NCBI GenBank assembly: GCA_963812195.1
Contig: CAWEUI010000013.1
Span: 310,001 to 374,000 of the forward strand
Direction: 5' to 3'
DNA from: ZC4RG30 sp963812195
GTDB taxonomy: Bacteria; Pseudomonadota; Gammaproteobacteria; Steroidobacterales; Steroidobacteraceae
DNA length: 64,000 nucleotides
The notes beneath the pieces were generated by a model. That model did not search any database, was not told the DNA's origin, and worked only from the letters and a program-made list of their open reading frames with translations. Positions within the stretch are counted from its first letter, which is position 1; the number at the start of each line of letters is the position of its first letter. Made by a program: the position numbers and the translations under genes. Positions 1-10,490 of the stretch are shown one piece after another.

Positions 1-1
1 G

Positions 2-70
2 CCACCCAAGGTGGCATTGCACCTGCAGCGTGGCGACCGGCAGATCTACCTGGCGGTTCCCAAGCAATAG
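2..70 (+). CDS. C-terminal end of a probable PDZ-domain serine protease (partial)
   Basis: The first 22 codons read an open frame ending at TAG 68-70. The residues (VALHLQRGDRQIYLAVPKQ) look like the last beta strands of a PDZ domain of the Do/DegQ type, in which the final domain ends with a strand of the form 'VxLxVxRGxxxxxxxV'. Only the tail is present, so the family call is tentative and the protein could be another PDZ protein. A GC-rich hairpin follows before leuS. Confidence 0.4.
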   Translation, partial: PPKVALHLQRGDRQIYLAVPKQ

Positions 71-100
71 GCCCGCCGATCACGGAAACCGCATCGCGGG

Positions 101-123
101 CGGGCCCACTCCTCGGGGGCCCG
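101..123 (+). terminator. GC hairpin between upstream gene and leuS
   Basis: CGGGCCC (101-107) and GGGCCCG (117-123) form a perfect 7-bp stem with a 9-nt loop. No T-run follows, so this is either a weak or Rho-assisted terminator for the upstream gene, or a structure in a leuS leader. Confidence 0.35.
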
Positions 124-175
124 GGTATCGGGGTGGCTCGTGTATCCTAACGGGCCACCCATCCGTTTCTCCCGC

Positions 176-2822
<2,647 letters not shown>

Positions 2823-2823
<1 letters not shown>

Positions 2824-3299
2824 TGCGCCGACTGGTGCTCGTTGCCTGTTGCATGGCGCTGGCCGCCTGCGCGTTCCAGCTGCAGGGGCGCCAGCATCTG
2901 CCGGCTGCCCTGAGTGTTCTGGAACTGGATGCGGTCGACAGCCAAAGCGACTTCACCGCTGCATTGCGCCGTGCGCTGGATGCTTCGGGCGCGAAGGTGG
3001 TGACCAGTGCCGCCCCGGATGATGCCGTGGTGCGCATCGTGCGCGATGACGTGAGCGAGCATGTGCTGTCGGTGGATACGCGCAACATCCCCACGGATTA
3101 CGAGCTGGTCTACGAGGTCGAAGTCTCCGTGAGCGCGGGCGGCAGGGAGCTGATGGCGGCGCAGCCATTCACCCTGTCGCGCATCTACAGCTTTGACGAA
3201 ACCCGGATGCTGGCCAAAGAGCGCGAGAAGGACATGCTGCGCGCGGCCCTGGCGCGTGACATGGCCAGCGTGGTGCTGCGCCGACTGTCCTCCCTGTAG
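2823..3299 (+). CDS. lptE: LPS-assembly lipoprotein LptE
   Basis: This 158-residue lipoprotein plugs the outer-membrane LptD barrel during lipopolysaccharide export. A short signal peptide ends in the lipobox LAAC with Cys16 as the lipidation site. The body has the LptE pattern: 'LPAALSVLELD' early, a central DIV/VSV beta region and a C-terminal helix ending in 'MASVVLRRLSSL'. The start overlaps the leuS stop by one base, the standard leuS-lptE coupling. In most relatives holA follows directly, but here five other genes intervene. Confidence 0.9.
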
Positions 3300-3310
3300 C
3301 GATACGCAAG

Positions 3311-3793
3311 ATGCTGCGCATGGGCGGTCTGGATCGGGCGGCGGTGGGCATGCTGCTGGATCGCTACGGGCTCGGACTGCGCATGGTGCTGCTGGATCAG
3401 CCCATTCCCGGCAGCTACTGGGGTGAATCCGAAGCCGGTCTCAAGGGCAGCACGCTGTACGCCCGGCCGGACACGCCGCTGCACTCCGTGCTGCATGAAG
3501 CCGCGCATTTCATCTGCATGACGCCCGAGCGGCGTGCCGGGCTGGACACGGATGCCGGCGGGGACGACGCGGAGGAATGCGGCGTGTGCTACCTGCAGTT
3601 GCTGCTGTCCGCCGAGCTGCCGCAGTGCGGGTTCGATCGCGCCTGCGCCGACATGGACGAATGGGGCTACAGCTTTCGGCTCGGCTCCACCCGTGCCTGG
3701 TTCGAGCAGGACGCGACGGACGCCCGGCTGTGGCTGCACAGCGCGGGCGTCATCGATGCGGACGGCCGTCTGACCGGCAGTTGTCGTCTCTAG
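3311..3793 (+). CDS. Putative HEXXH zinc-binding protein of unknown function
   Basis: This 160-residue soluble protein has no signal peptide. The visible hallmark is HEAAH at residues 62-66, a zinc-metallopeptidase-type helix, followed about 26 residues later by an acidic patch (GGDDAEECGVC) that could supply a third ligand. The flanking segments 'PGSYWGESEAGL' and 'TLYARPDTPLHS' look well ordered. I cannot name a characterised family, and peptidase activity is inference from the motif alone. The gene starts 11 bp after lptE and is probably co-transcribed with it. Its TAG stop shares CTAG 3790-3793 with the convergent gene. Confidence 0.65.
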   Translation: MLRMGGLDRAAVGMLLDRYGLGLRMVLLDQPIPGSYWGESEAGLKGSTLYARPDTPLHSVLHEAAHFICMTPERRAGLDTDAGGDDAEECGVCYLQLLLSAELPQCGFDRACADMDEWGYSFRLGSTRAWFEQDATDARLWLHSAGVIDADGRLTGSCRL

Positions 3794-4299
3794 CGCCTCG
3801 TCGCGGGCGATGTCTGGTCGAGCAGCGAACGGATCAGCGCGATCGTGTCGCGCTGCAATGCGAGCGAATCCGTGTGTGCTACGCAGCGCGGACTGCCCGC
3901 ATCGAGCAACGCGTCGATGCGGCTTTGCAGCGTTGCCGCGGCGTCTGCGCCTGCCAGGGGCACGGCCGCGTGCAGCAGCGCGGCAGCCTGGAAGCGCGGC
4001 AGCCAGTGGTGCCATGCCGCAGCCATTGCACGTGCCGTGGCCGGGGAGTCCCGCCAGCTCGCACCCTGGAACAACACCTGCGTGATCCACGGTCCGGCGC
4101 CGTCGCACTGGAAGCCACCGCAGGCTGCGAATCCATGCAAGGCGCGTTCGCCATGGATGTCGCAGCGCCCGTTGTGGTCCAGATGACGGCAGGGCAGGTG
4201 GGCGGGTTTGTCGTGCGCAAAGCCCTGTATCTTCAGATAGCCGGGCACGATGCAGCACAGGCCGCAGCACCTGCTGCAGTCGGAAATGAAGCGGGACAT
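3790..4299 (-). CDS. Cysteine-rich putative metal-cluster protein
   Basis: A 169-residue protein. ATG 4299 is chosen because GAGG lies 7 nt upstream. The N-terminus carries a dense cysteine cluster (C8, C11, C12, C15, C16), then a second group in 'LPCRHLDHNGRCDIH' and a third in 'FAACGGFQCDG', an arrangement similar to the YkgJ/UPF0153-type zinc- or iron-binding proteins. The C-terminal half is alpha-helical and poor in cysteine. The partner and role are unknown. It lies convergent to the HEAAH protein and shares its stop tetranucleotide. Confidence 0.6.
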   Translation of the reverse strand: MSRFISDCSRCCGLCCIVPGYLKIQGFAHDKPAHLPCRHLDHNGRCDIHGERALHGFAACGGFQCDGAGPWITQVLFQGASWRDSPATARAMAAAWHHWLPRFQAAALLHAAVPLAGADAAATLQSRIDALLDAGSPRCVAHTDSLALQRDTIALIRSLLDQTSPATRR

Positions 4300-4475
4300 G
4301 GGGAAACCTCGTCGTTGATGCGGGACAAAACGACGAGGCGCACCGCGGATGCGGCGCGCGGAACGACAAGGCCAGTCTATGGCCGGGGGCGGTAGTGTGC
4401 AACGCGCGTAGTCCCGGCGGATTGGGCGGCTATGATTTGACCCGGTAGCACGGATCAATGACAGGGAGTGCACCC

Positions 4476-5760
4476 ATGAAGAAGATCTTCGTGGCCGGCC
4501 TCGTGGCCGCCGTGGTTGTGGCCGTGTGCCCGTGGTGGCTGGGTGGCGTCGCGGTCAGGCGTCTGGACCATGTGTTCCAGTCGTTGCCGGAGCGGGCGTC
4601 CTACCTCAGGATCGCTCAAGACAAGTGGACTAACGGCTGGTTACGGTCCGAGCAGGACGTGACTTTCGAACTCGTGCTGCCGGGGATCAATCCCAGGACG
4701 CCGGTCATGCACCGGGGCTCGCAGGACGCTCGCGGCATGCTCAAGGCTGCCGCGACGCAGCAGATTCCCAATGCCGTGCCCTTGAGGCTGCCCAAGTCCC
4801 TGCGGTTCACGGTACATAACATCGTGCTCCATGGGCCGCTGCTCGGCACGAGCGGGATCGGATTGGCGCGAGTGGAATCGCGCCTGGTGCTCAGCGATGC
4901 GGTCCGCGGGAAACTCATGGACATCCTGGGAACCGATGAACCCATACATGTGATATCGCGCCTGGGCTTCTTCGGCGGCAGCACGACGACGTTGTCCGGT
5001 GAGGGGCGCAAAGCCATGTTGAGCAAGATCAATCCTGCCGCGGGCGACAGCAGCATTGCCTGGGACGATTTCCGACTGACCACGCACGTGTCCAGTGGTG
5101 CCGAGGGGTATGACATCAGCGGTCGGCAGCCGAAGTTGGAGATCAGCAACACCAAGTCGGCATTGAACACGGTGGCCAGCGACATCACAGTGAAGGGTTC
5201 CGGCAAGCGCATCACCAAGGATCTGTACGATGGCGGAGTAACCCTCGGCATCGGCAAGTTGACCATTGCCTACAAGAGTCAGGACGTTGAAGTCGATGCG
5301 CTCGAATACGCGACCGACTCCGACAGGAAAGGTGATTTCCTGAATTCGGGAATCAAGATCGGAGCGGGCGAAATACACGACAAGATGCTGGAAGCCTTCG
5401 GCATCCAGCTCAAGCAGGTGCATTTCGACTTCTCGTTGCGACATCTGCATCTGGATACATTGCAGACGCTCATGACCGCGCTCAGGGACACCGACCGCAG
5501 GCCCGATGGCGTTGCTGGGCAAGCTGGTCGCCACCTTCGACATTCAGGCCGCGCAGGCACTGGTGGACACGTTTCCCGTTGGTGGGGCCGTTTCCGGGTT
5601 GGGCGTGGACAAGGGGCTGCTCAAGCGCGACGGCGGCCAGCTGGTCAGTCACATCGAATATCAGCAGGGCGTCCTGAAGATCAACGGCAAGGCACTGCAG
5701 TTGCCACAGGGTCTGCATCTGCCGGGCATGCCGCAGGCTGCGCCGCAGCAAGGGCCTTGA
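4476..5760 (+). CDS. DUF945/YdgA-family periplasmic-facing protein (one frameshift)
   Basis: The start is ATG 4476, with AGGGAG about 8 nt upstream. Residues 3-25 form one uncleaved signal anchor (IFVAGLVAAVVVAVCPWWLGG), so the rest faces the periplasm. The body matches the YdgA/DUF945 pattern: alternating beta strands, 'LEYATDSDRKGDFLNSGIKIGAGEI' split over the middle, then 'FDFSLRHLHLDTLQ'. The frame shifts by one base near 5505, after which 'MALLGKLVATFDIQAAQ' and the 'GVLKINGKALQLPQG' terminus continue the family. The joined product (about 428 residues) is shorter than the usual 480-500, so some sequence may also be missing at the shift. E. coli YdgA is poorly characterised. Confidence 0.75.
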
Positions 5761-5773
5761 CGAAGGGGCCCGC

Positions 5774-6793
5774 TTACGTGGCTGGTCGAGTTGGACTGCG
5801 GCGCCGCCGCGCGAAGCGGTCCGTGGCCTTGCGCAGCGCCCGGGCGATGCCGGGCTCGAAAGCCGAATGGCCGGCATCCGGCACGACGATGAGCTCGGCC
5901 TCCGGCCAGGCCCGGTGCAGGTGCCAGGCGCTGCGCATCGGGCAGACCACGTCGTAGCGGCCCTGCACGATGACGCCCGGTATGTGCCGGATCTTCGGCA
6001 CGCCGCGCAGCAATGCATCGTCGGCATCCAGAAAGCCGCCATTCACGAAGTAGTGGCACTCGATGCGGGCGAAGGCGGCCGCGTAGTCGGCATCGCGGAA
6101 CTTCGCCACATAGTGCGGATCGGTGCGCAGGTGGCTGGTCGCACCTTCCCATATGGACCATGAGCGGGCGGCGCCGTTGCGCTCTTTCGCATCCTTGCTG
6201 GTAAGACGCCGGTAGTAGGCGTGCATCATGTCGTGGCGCTCGTCTTCGGGAATGGGCGCGACGAAGTGCTCCCACAGGTCCGGAAACAGCGCGGCCGCGC
6301 CCGTACCGTCCTGGTAGAACCAGTCCAGTTCCGATTTGCGCAGCAGGAAGATGCCGCGCAGCACCAGTTCGGTGACGCGCTCGGGATGCGTCTGGGCGTA
6401 GGCCAGCGCCAGCGTGGAGCCCCAGCTGCCACCGAAGACCTGCCAGCGCTCGATGCCGAGGTGCTCGCGCACGCGCTCGGTGTCCGCCACCAGGTCCCAG
6501 GTGGTGTTTTCCTCGAGGCTGGCATGTGGCGTGCTGCGGCCGCAACCGCGCTGGTCGAACAGCACGATGCGATAGCGCTTCGGATCGAAGAAGCGCCGCA
6601 TCTGCGGATTCGTGCCACCGCCCGGGCCGCCGTGCAGGAACACCACGGGCTTGCCCGCCGGGTTGCCGCTTTCCTCGTAGTACAGCTCGTGCAGGGCCGA
6701 TACCTTGAGCCTGCCGGTGCGATAGGCGCGCAGTGCCGGATAGAGCCCGTCGGCCGGGGCGCTGGCGCGAACGGGCTTCTTCCGGGCCGCCAT
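5774..6793 (-). CDS. pip: Proline iminopeptidase (prolyl aminopeptidase)
   Basis: A 339-residue cytosolic alpha/beta hydrolase of family S33 that removes N-terminal proline from peptides. The oxyanion loop HGGPGGG is at 54-60, the nucleophile elbow GGSWGS at 121-126 (Ser123), the acid in 'GRYDVVCP', and the histidine in 'PDAGHSAFEPG' near the C-terminus. The helical cap with the 'YRRLTS' and 'WEGATSHL' segments is typical of this enzyme rather than of generic esterases. Its ATG overlaps the hinT stop by one base, so the pair is translationally coupled. Confidence 0.92.
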   Translation of the reverse strand: MAARKKPVRASAPADGLYPALRAYRTGRLKVSALHELYYEESGNPAGKPVVFLHGGPGGGTNPQMRRFFDPKRYRIVLFDQRGCGRSTPHASLEENTTWDLVADTERVREHLGIERWQVFGGSWGSTLALAYAQTHPERVTELVLRGIFLLRKSELDWFYQDGTGAAALFPDLWEHFVAPIPEDERHDMMHAYYRRLTSKDAKERNGAARSWSIWEGATSHLRTDPHYVAKFRDADYAAAFARIECHYFVNGGFLDADDALLRGVPKIRHIPGVIVQGRYDVVCPMRSAWHLHRAWPEAELIVVPDAGHSAFEPGIARALRKATDRFARRRRSPTRPAT

Positions 6794-7140
6794 CAGCGCG
6801 GTACGACCATGGGTCCGAGCGGTGCGCCGCCGAGAAGATGCAGGTGCAGGTGGTAGACCTCCTGCCCGCCATTCTTGTTGCAGTTGACCAGCAGGCGATA
6901 GCCGTCCTCGGCAATTCCGAGCTTCTTTGCAAGGTCCCGGGCCACCAGGAACAGCCGGCCGATCAGCGGTGCGTCTTCATCGGTGATGTCGTTGGAGGTC
7001 GGGATGGGCTTGTTCGGCACGATCAGGATGTGCACCGGAGCGCGCGGATGAATGTCGCGAAACGCGGTGATTTGCTCGTCCTGGTACACGATGTCCGCCG
7101 GCAGCTCGCCGGCCACGATTCTTTCGAAGAGTGTCGCCAT
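6793..7140 (-). CDS. hinT: HIT-family purine nucleoside phosphoramidase (HinT)
   Basis: A 115-residue histidine-triad protein that hydrolyses adenosine phosphoramidates. The HIT motif is HLHLH with His97, His99 and His101; the upstream 'DIHPRAPVHILIVPNKPI' and 'NGGQEVYHLHLHLLGG' segments are diagnostic of the HinT branch. It is full length. It heads a two-gene unit with pip and is transcribed away from holA across a 44-bp gap holding a possible shared -10 element. Confidence 0.93.
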   Translation of the reverse strand: MATLFERIVAGELPADIVYQDEQITAFRDIHPRAPVHILIVPNKPIPTSNDITDEDAPLIGRLFLVARDLAKKLGIAEDGYRLLVNCNKNGGQEVYHLHLHLLGGAPLGPMVVPR

Positions 7141-7171
7141 GATCTGAAGGCCCCGGTGATGCGTTCCGACC

Positions 7172-7177
7172 TATAAT
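7172..7177 (+). promoter_or_regulatory. Consensus -10 (TATAAT) of holA; overlapping TATTAT on the other strand
   Basis: A perfect TATAAT stands 7 nt before the TTG start of holA, so transcription should begin at or next to the start codon (leaderless). The reverse strand of the same site reads TATTAT (7178-7173), which could serve hinT about 32 nt upstream of its ATG. No good -35 is visible for either. Confidence 0.55.
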
Positions 7178-7184
7178 AGCCGCC

Positions 7185-8207
7185 TTGAGAACCACACCGG
7201 AAAAGTTGCCCGCGGCGCTCAAGCGCGCCCTGGCTCCCGTCTATCTGCTCTCGGGCGATGAACCGCTGACACAGGGTGAGGCTGCCGATGCCATCCGGGC
7301 CGCGGCGCGGGAGGCCGGATTCGGCGAGCGCGAGGTGTTCTTCATCGAACGCGCCAACTCCGGACCCTGGAGCGAGATCTTCGCCAGTACCCAGGCGCTG
7401 TCCCTGTTCGCGGCGCGGCGGCTGATCGAGATCCGCATCCCGGGTGGCAAGCCAGGTACTGAAGGTGCAAAGGCGCTGGCGGAACTGTCCGGCCTGGCGG
7501 GCCCGGATGTCATGCTGCTGGTGATAACGGGTGCGTTGGACTGGACCACGCAGAAGTCCTCGTGGGTGCGTGCGCTTCAGGAAGCCGGGATGTGGATAGA
7601 CGCCGCGCCGGTGCAGGCAGCGGATTTCCCTGACTGGTTGCGCGCGCGCGCGGTGGCCGCCGGCGTGCAGCTGGATGAGCAGGCCGTGGCCATGCTGGCC
7701 GAGCACACCGAAGGCAACCTGCTGGCCGCCGTGCAGGAGCTGCACAAGCTCGCCCTGGCGGGCGTCACGCGGGCCGGCGCGAACGAGGTGCTGGCTGGCA
7801 GTTCGCCGAGCAGCCGCTTCGACGTGACGCAGCTTGGAGAGGCCGTGCTGCGCGGTGACGTGCCCCGCGCCTTGCGCGTGCTGGCGGGCCTGAAGGCCGA
7901 AGACGTCGAACCCACTCTGGTGCTGTGGTCGTTGTGGCAGGAATTGCGCGCCCTGTGGCTGCAACTGGTCCCTGGCGCTACGCTGCCCGCCGTCTGGTCG
8001 CGCAACAAGAGCCACCTGGCGGCTGCCGCGACGCGCCTCAGGCCGCTGGGCCGCGGCTTCTTCGCCCGTCTGGACACACATATGGCAAGAGTGGACCGCA
8101 TCGTGAAGGGTCGCCGCCACGGCAATGCCTGGGACGAACTGGCCCTGGTGGTGGCCGAGTTCGCGGGCGCGCGCGTCGTGCTGCGCGAGCAGGGCGCAGT
8201 GGCATGA
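7185..8207 (+). CDS. holA: DNA polymerase III delta subunit
   Basis: A 340-residue clamp-loader subunit that opens the beta sliding clamp. The N-terminal AAA-like module begins 'LPAALKRALAPVYLLSGDEPL', close to the E. coli start, which supports the TTG codon at 7185 even though it lacks a Shine-Dalgarno site. The central 'LLAVITGALDW'-type strand, 'AEHTEGNLLAAVQELHKL' and the C-terminal helical collar 'RVDRIVKGRR' are family features. It is the first gene of the holA-nadD-rsfS-rlmH-maf-rng-nit operon, and its stop overlaps the nadD start (ATGA). Confidence 0.93.
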   Translation: MRTTPEKLPAALKRALAPVYLLSGDEPLTQGEAADAIRAAAREAGFGEREVFFIERANSGPWSEIFASTQALSLFAARRLIEIRIPGGKPGTEGAKALAELSGLAGPDVMLLVITGALDWTTQKSSWVRALQEAGMWIDAAPVQAADFPDWLRARAVAAGVQLDEQAVAMLAEHTEGNLLAAVQELHKLALAGVTRAGANEVLAGSSPSSRFDVTQLGEAVLRGDVPRALRVLAGLKAEDVEPTLVLWSLWQELRALWLQLVPGATLPAVWSRNKSHLAAAATRLRPLGRGFFARLDTHMARVDRIVKGRRHGNAWDELALVVAEFAGARVVLREQGAVA

Positions 8208-8869
8208 GCGCGGCACCTGTTGCGGGGCATGGGCCCCTGGGCATCTTCGGCGGTACGTTCGATCCGGTGCACAACGGACACATGCGCACGGCCATCGAAC
8301 TGCGCGAGGCGCTGCGCCTGACCGAGGTACGGTTTCTGCCGACCGGCAATCCGCCGCATCGCGACCAGACGCAGGCCAGCGCCGAGCAACGGCTGGCACT
8401 GGTGCGCGCGGCGGTCGCCGATCAGCCTGACTTCACGGTGGATGATCGCGAGACGCGCCGCACCGGTCCTTCGTATTCGGTCGACACGCTCGCCGAGCTG
8501 CGCGCCGAATTCCCGAAGCGCTCGATCTGCCTGTTGCTGGGCATGGACGCGTTCCTGGGATTGCCCAACTGGCATCGCTGGCGCGAGATCGTCGAGCTGG
8601 CGCACGTGGTGGTCGCGCACCGACCGGGCTGGAAGGCGCCGACGCAGGGTCCGCTTGGCGAGGTGATGGTGGATCGTGGCACGGGTTCGGTGCGCGAACT
8701 GCATGAAGCGGCCGCCGGCAAGGTGTTCGTGCATGCCGTGACGCAGCTGGAGATCTCCTCCACCGAACTGCGGCAGCTGATCGCGCGCGGCCGCGATCCG
8801 CGCTATCTGGTGCCGGACAGCGTCTGCAGGCTGCTGTCAGAGACGGGATGGTATGCTGGCAATCAATGA
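8204..8869 (+). CDS. nadD: Nicotinate-nucleotide adenylyltransferase
   Basis: A 221-residue enzyme making deamido-NAD from nicotinate mononucleotide and ATP, an essential NAD biosynthesis step. GGTFDPVHNGH (residues 16-26) is the nucleotidyltransferase motif, and 'ISSTELRQLIARG' near the end is the second ATP-binding signature. ATG 8204 overlaps the holA stop by four bases. Length and motif spacing are normal. Confidence 0.95.
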   Translation: MSAAPVAGHGPLGIFGGTFDPVHNGHMRTAIELREALRLTEVRFLPTGNPPHRDQTQASAEQRLALVRAAVADQPDFTVDDRETRRTGPSYSVDTLAELRAEFPKRSICLLLGMDAFLGLPNWHRWREIVELAHVVVAHRPGWKAPTQGPLGEVMVDRGTGSVRELHEAAAGKVFVHAVTQLEISSTELRQLIARGRDPRYLVPDSVCRLLSETGWYAGNQ

Positions 8870-9404
8870 TGCAGCTGCCGAGTCCATGAGCCCGAAGCGG
8901 CCCTCCCGCCCCCCCGCCCGCGCGGCACTAGTCAAGACCGTTGTCGCCGCTCTCGGCGACATGAAGGCCGTCAATGTGAAGGTGCTCGACGTGCGGCGCG
9001 TCACGGACGTCGCCGATTGCATGGTCCTCGCATCAGGCAATTCCGATCGTCACGTGCGTTCCATCGCCGATCGGGTCGTCGAGCGCGCCAGGGCGGCGGG
9101 CTTCCGTCCCATGGGGGTCGAAGGCGAGCGCGATGGCGAGTGGGTGCTGGTGGATCTCACCGACGTCATCGTGCACGTGATGTTGCCGCGTGTGCGCGAG
9201 TTCTACGGGCTGGAGGAACTGTGGGATGTGCCTGCACCGCCGGGCAAGCCGCGCCGCAAGAGCGCCACGGCGGCAGGTGCAAAGAAGAAGGCCGCCACGC
9301 CGGCCCGGCGTGCCAAGACCGGCGCCAGTGGCCGCAGTTCCGCGCGAACCGCTGCAACCCGATCGCGCAAGCCCCGTACCGGAAGCCCGCGGCCCCGCAG
9401 GTAG
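8853..9404 (+). CDS. rsfS: Ribosomal silencing factor RsfS with basic C-terminal tail
   Basis: RsfS binds L14 on the large subunit and blocks subunit joining in slow growth. The core 'LDVRRVTDVADCMVLASGNSDRHV' and 'GEWVLVDLTDVIVHVMLPRVREFYGLEELW' is unmistakable. After about residue 125 the protein continues as a 55-60-residue Lys/Arg/Ala/Ser-rich disordered tail (KKKAAT, RSSARTAATRSRKPR) absent from the 105-residue E. coli protein; it may add RNA affinity. Two starts are possible: 8853, which overlaps nadD by 17 bases, or ATG 8886. The sequence does not decide. Confidence 0.9.
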   Translation: MLAINDAAAESMSPKRPSRPPARAALVKTVVAALGDMKAVNVKVLDVRRVTDVADCMVLASGNSDRHVRSIADRVVERARAAGFRPMGVEGERDGEWVLVDLTDVIVHVMLPRVREFYGLEELWDVPAPPGKPRRKSATAAGAKKKAATPARRAKTGASGRSSARTAATRSRKPRTGSPRPRR

Positions 9405-9426
9405 GCGGCCCGGGGATCAGCGGCCC

Positions 9427-9894
9427 ATGCGCGTCACTCTGGTCGCGGTAGGACAGCGCATGCCCGGCTGGGTCACGGAAGGCTTTACCGATTACACGCG
9501 GCGTCTGCGCCCGCGGCTGCCGCTGGAGCTGATTCAGGTGCCGGCGGCCAGGCGCGGCAGCGGTGATCTGGCGCGCGCCCTGGCCGAAGAGGGCAAGCGA
9601 CTGCTCGCGGCCACGCGGCCGCAGGATCACGTGGTGTTGCTGGACGAGCGCGGCAAGGCGCGTACCAGTCTGGAGCTGTCCCGCTGGCTGGGTGCGCGCC
9701 TGCAGGGCGGCAGCAATCTGGTGTTTCTGGTGGGTGGCGCGGACGGCTTTGCACCGCCGGTCATTGCGCGAGCCGACGAGCGAGTGTCCCTGTCCACGTT
9801 GACGCTGCCGCATGCGCTGGTGCGCGTGGTGTTCGCCGAGCAGCTGTATCGCGCGGTGACGCTGCTCGACGGGCATCCCTATCATCGCGAATGA
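9427..9894 (+). CDS. rlmH: 23S rRNA pseudouridine-1915 N3-methyltransferase RlmH
   Basis: A 155-residue SPOUT methyltransferase modifying pseudouridine 1915 in helix 69 of 23S rRNA. 'LVAVGQRMPGWV' at the start, the AdoMet-knot segment 'FLVGGADGFAPPV' and the C-terminal 'LPHALVRVVFAEQLYRA' with 'GHPYHRE' match the family end to end. ATG 9427 gives the family length; there are 22 bases after rsfS. Confidence 0.95.
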   Translation: MRVTLVAVGQRMPGWVTEGFTDYTRRLRPRLPLELIQVPAARRGSGDLARALAEEGKRLLAATRPQDHVVLLDERGKARTSLELSRWLGARLQGGSNLVFLVGGADGFAPPVIARADERVSLSTLTLPHALVRVVFAEQLYRAVTLLDGHPYHRE

Positions 9895-10490
9895 CGACGT
9901 TCGAATTTCCCTTGATCGTGCTCGCTTCGGCCTCGCCGCGTCGCCGCGAACTGCTGGTGCAGCTTGGTGTGCCGCACGAAGTGCTGCCGGTGCACATCGA
10001 CGAGACGCCGCTGCCGCGCGAAGACCCGGCAGTGCTGGCGCAGCGTCTGGCGCGCGCCAAGGCGCTTGCCGGACGCGAGCGCGCGGGCGCTACGCGACCG
10101 GTGCTGGGTTCCGATACCGTGGTCGCAGTGGGGGAGGAGATTCTCGGCAAGCCGTTGCATCGCGATGATGCCCTGGCCATGCTGGCGAAACTGTCCGGCC
10201 GCGAACATCAGGTGTTCACCGCGGTGGCGCTGGCCCTGCCCGCGGACACCGGGCCCGTGCTCCAGGCATTGTCGGAAACCACGGTGTGGATGCGTCGAAT
10301 CACCGCGGCGGAGGCTGACGGCTACTGGGCAACTGGTGAACCCGAAGGCAAGGCCGGCGCCTATGCGATACAGGGGCTGGGCGCGGTGTTCATCGAGCAG
10401 ATCCATGGCAGCTATTCCGGCGTGATGGGCCTGCCCCTGTACGAAACGGCGCGCCTGCTGCAGTCTGTGGCAGCTGGAAACCAATCATGA
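9891..10490 (+). CDS. maf: Maf-family nucleoside triphosphate pyrophosphatase
   Basis: A 199-residue house-cleaning NTP pyrophosphatase; the neighbourhood next to rng suggests the YhdE-type dTTP/UTP enzyme. The signature SASPRR is at 13-18, followed by 'LGSDTVVAVGEEILGKP' and the C-terminal 'GSYSGVMGLPLYET'. The start overlaps the rlmH stop by four bases (ATGA) and the stop overlaps rng in the same way. Confidence 0.93.
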   Translation: MTTFEFPLIVLASASPRRRELLVQLGVPHEVLPVHIDETPLPREDPAVLAQRLARAKALAGRERAGATRPVLGSDTVVAVGEEILGKPLHRDDALAMLAKLSGREHQVFTAVALALPADTGPVLQALSETTVWMRRITAAEADGYWATGEPEGKAGAYAIQGLGAVFIEQIHGSYSGVMGLPLYETARLLQSVAAGNQS

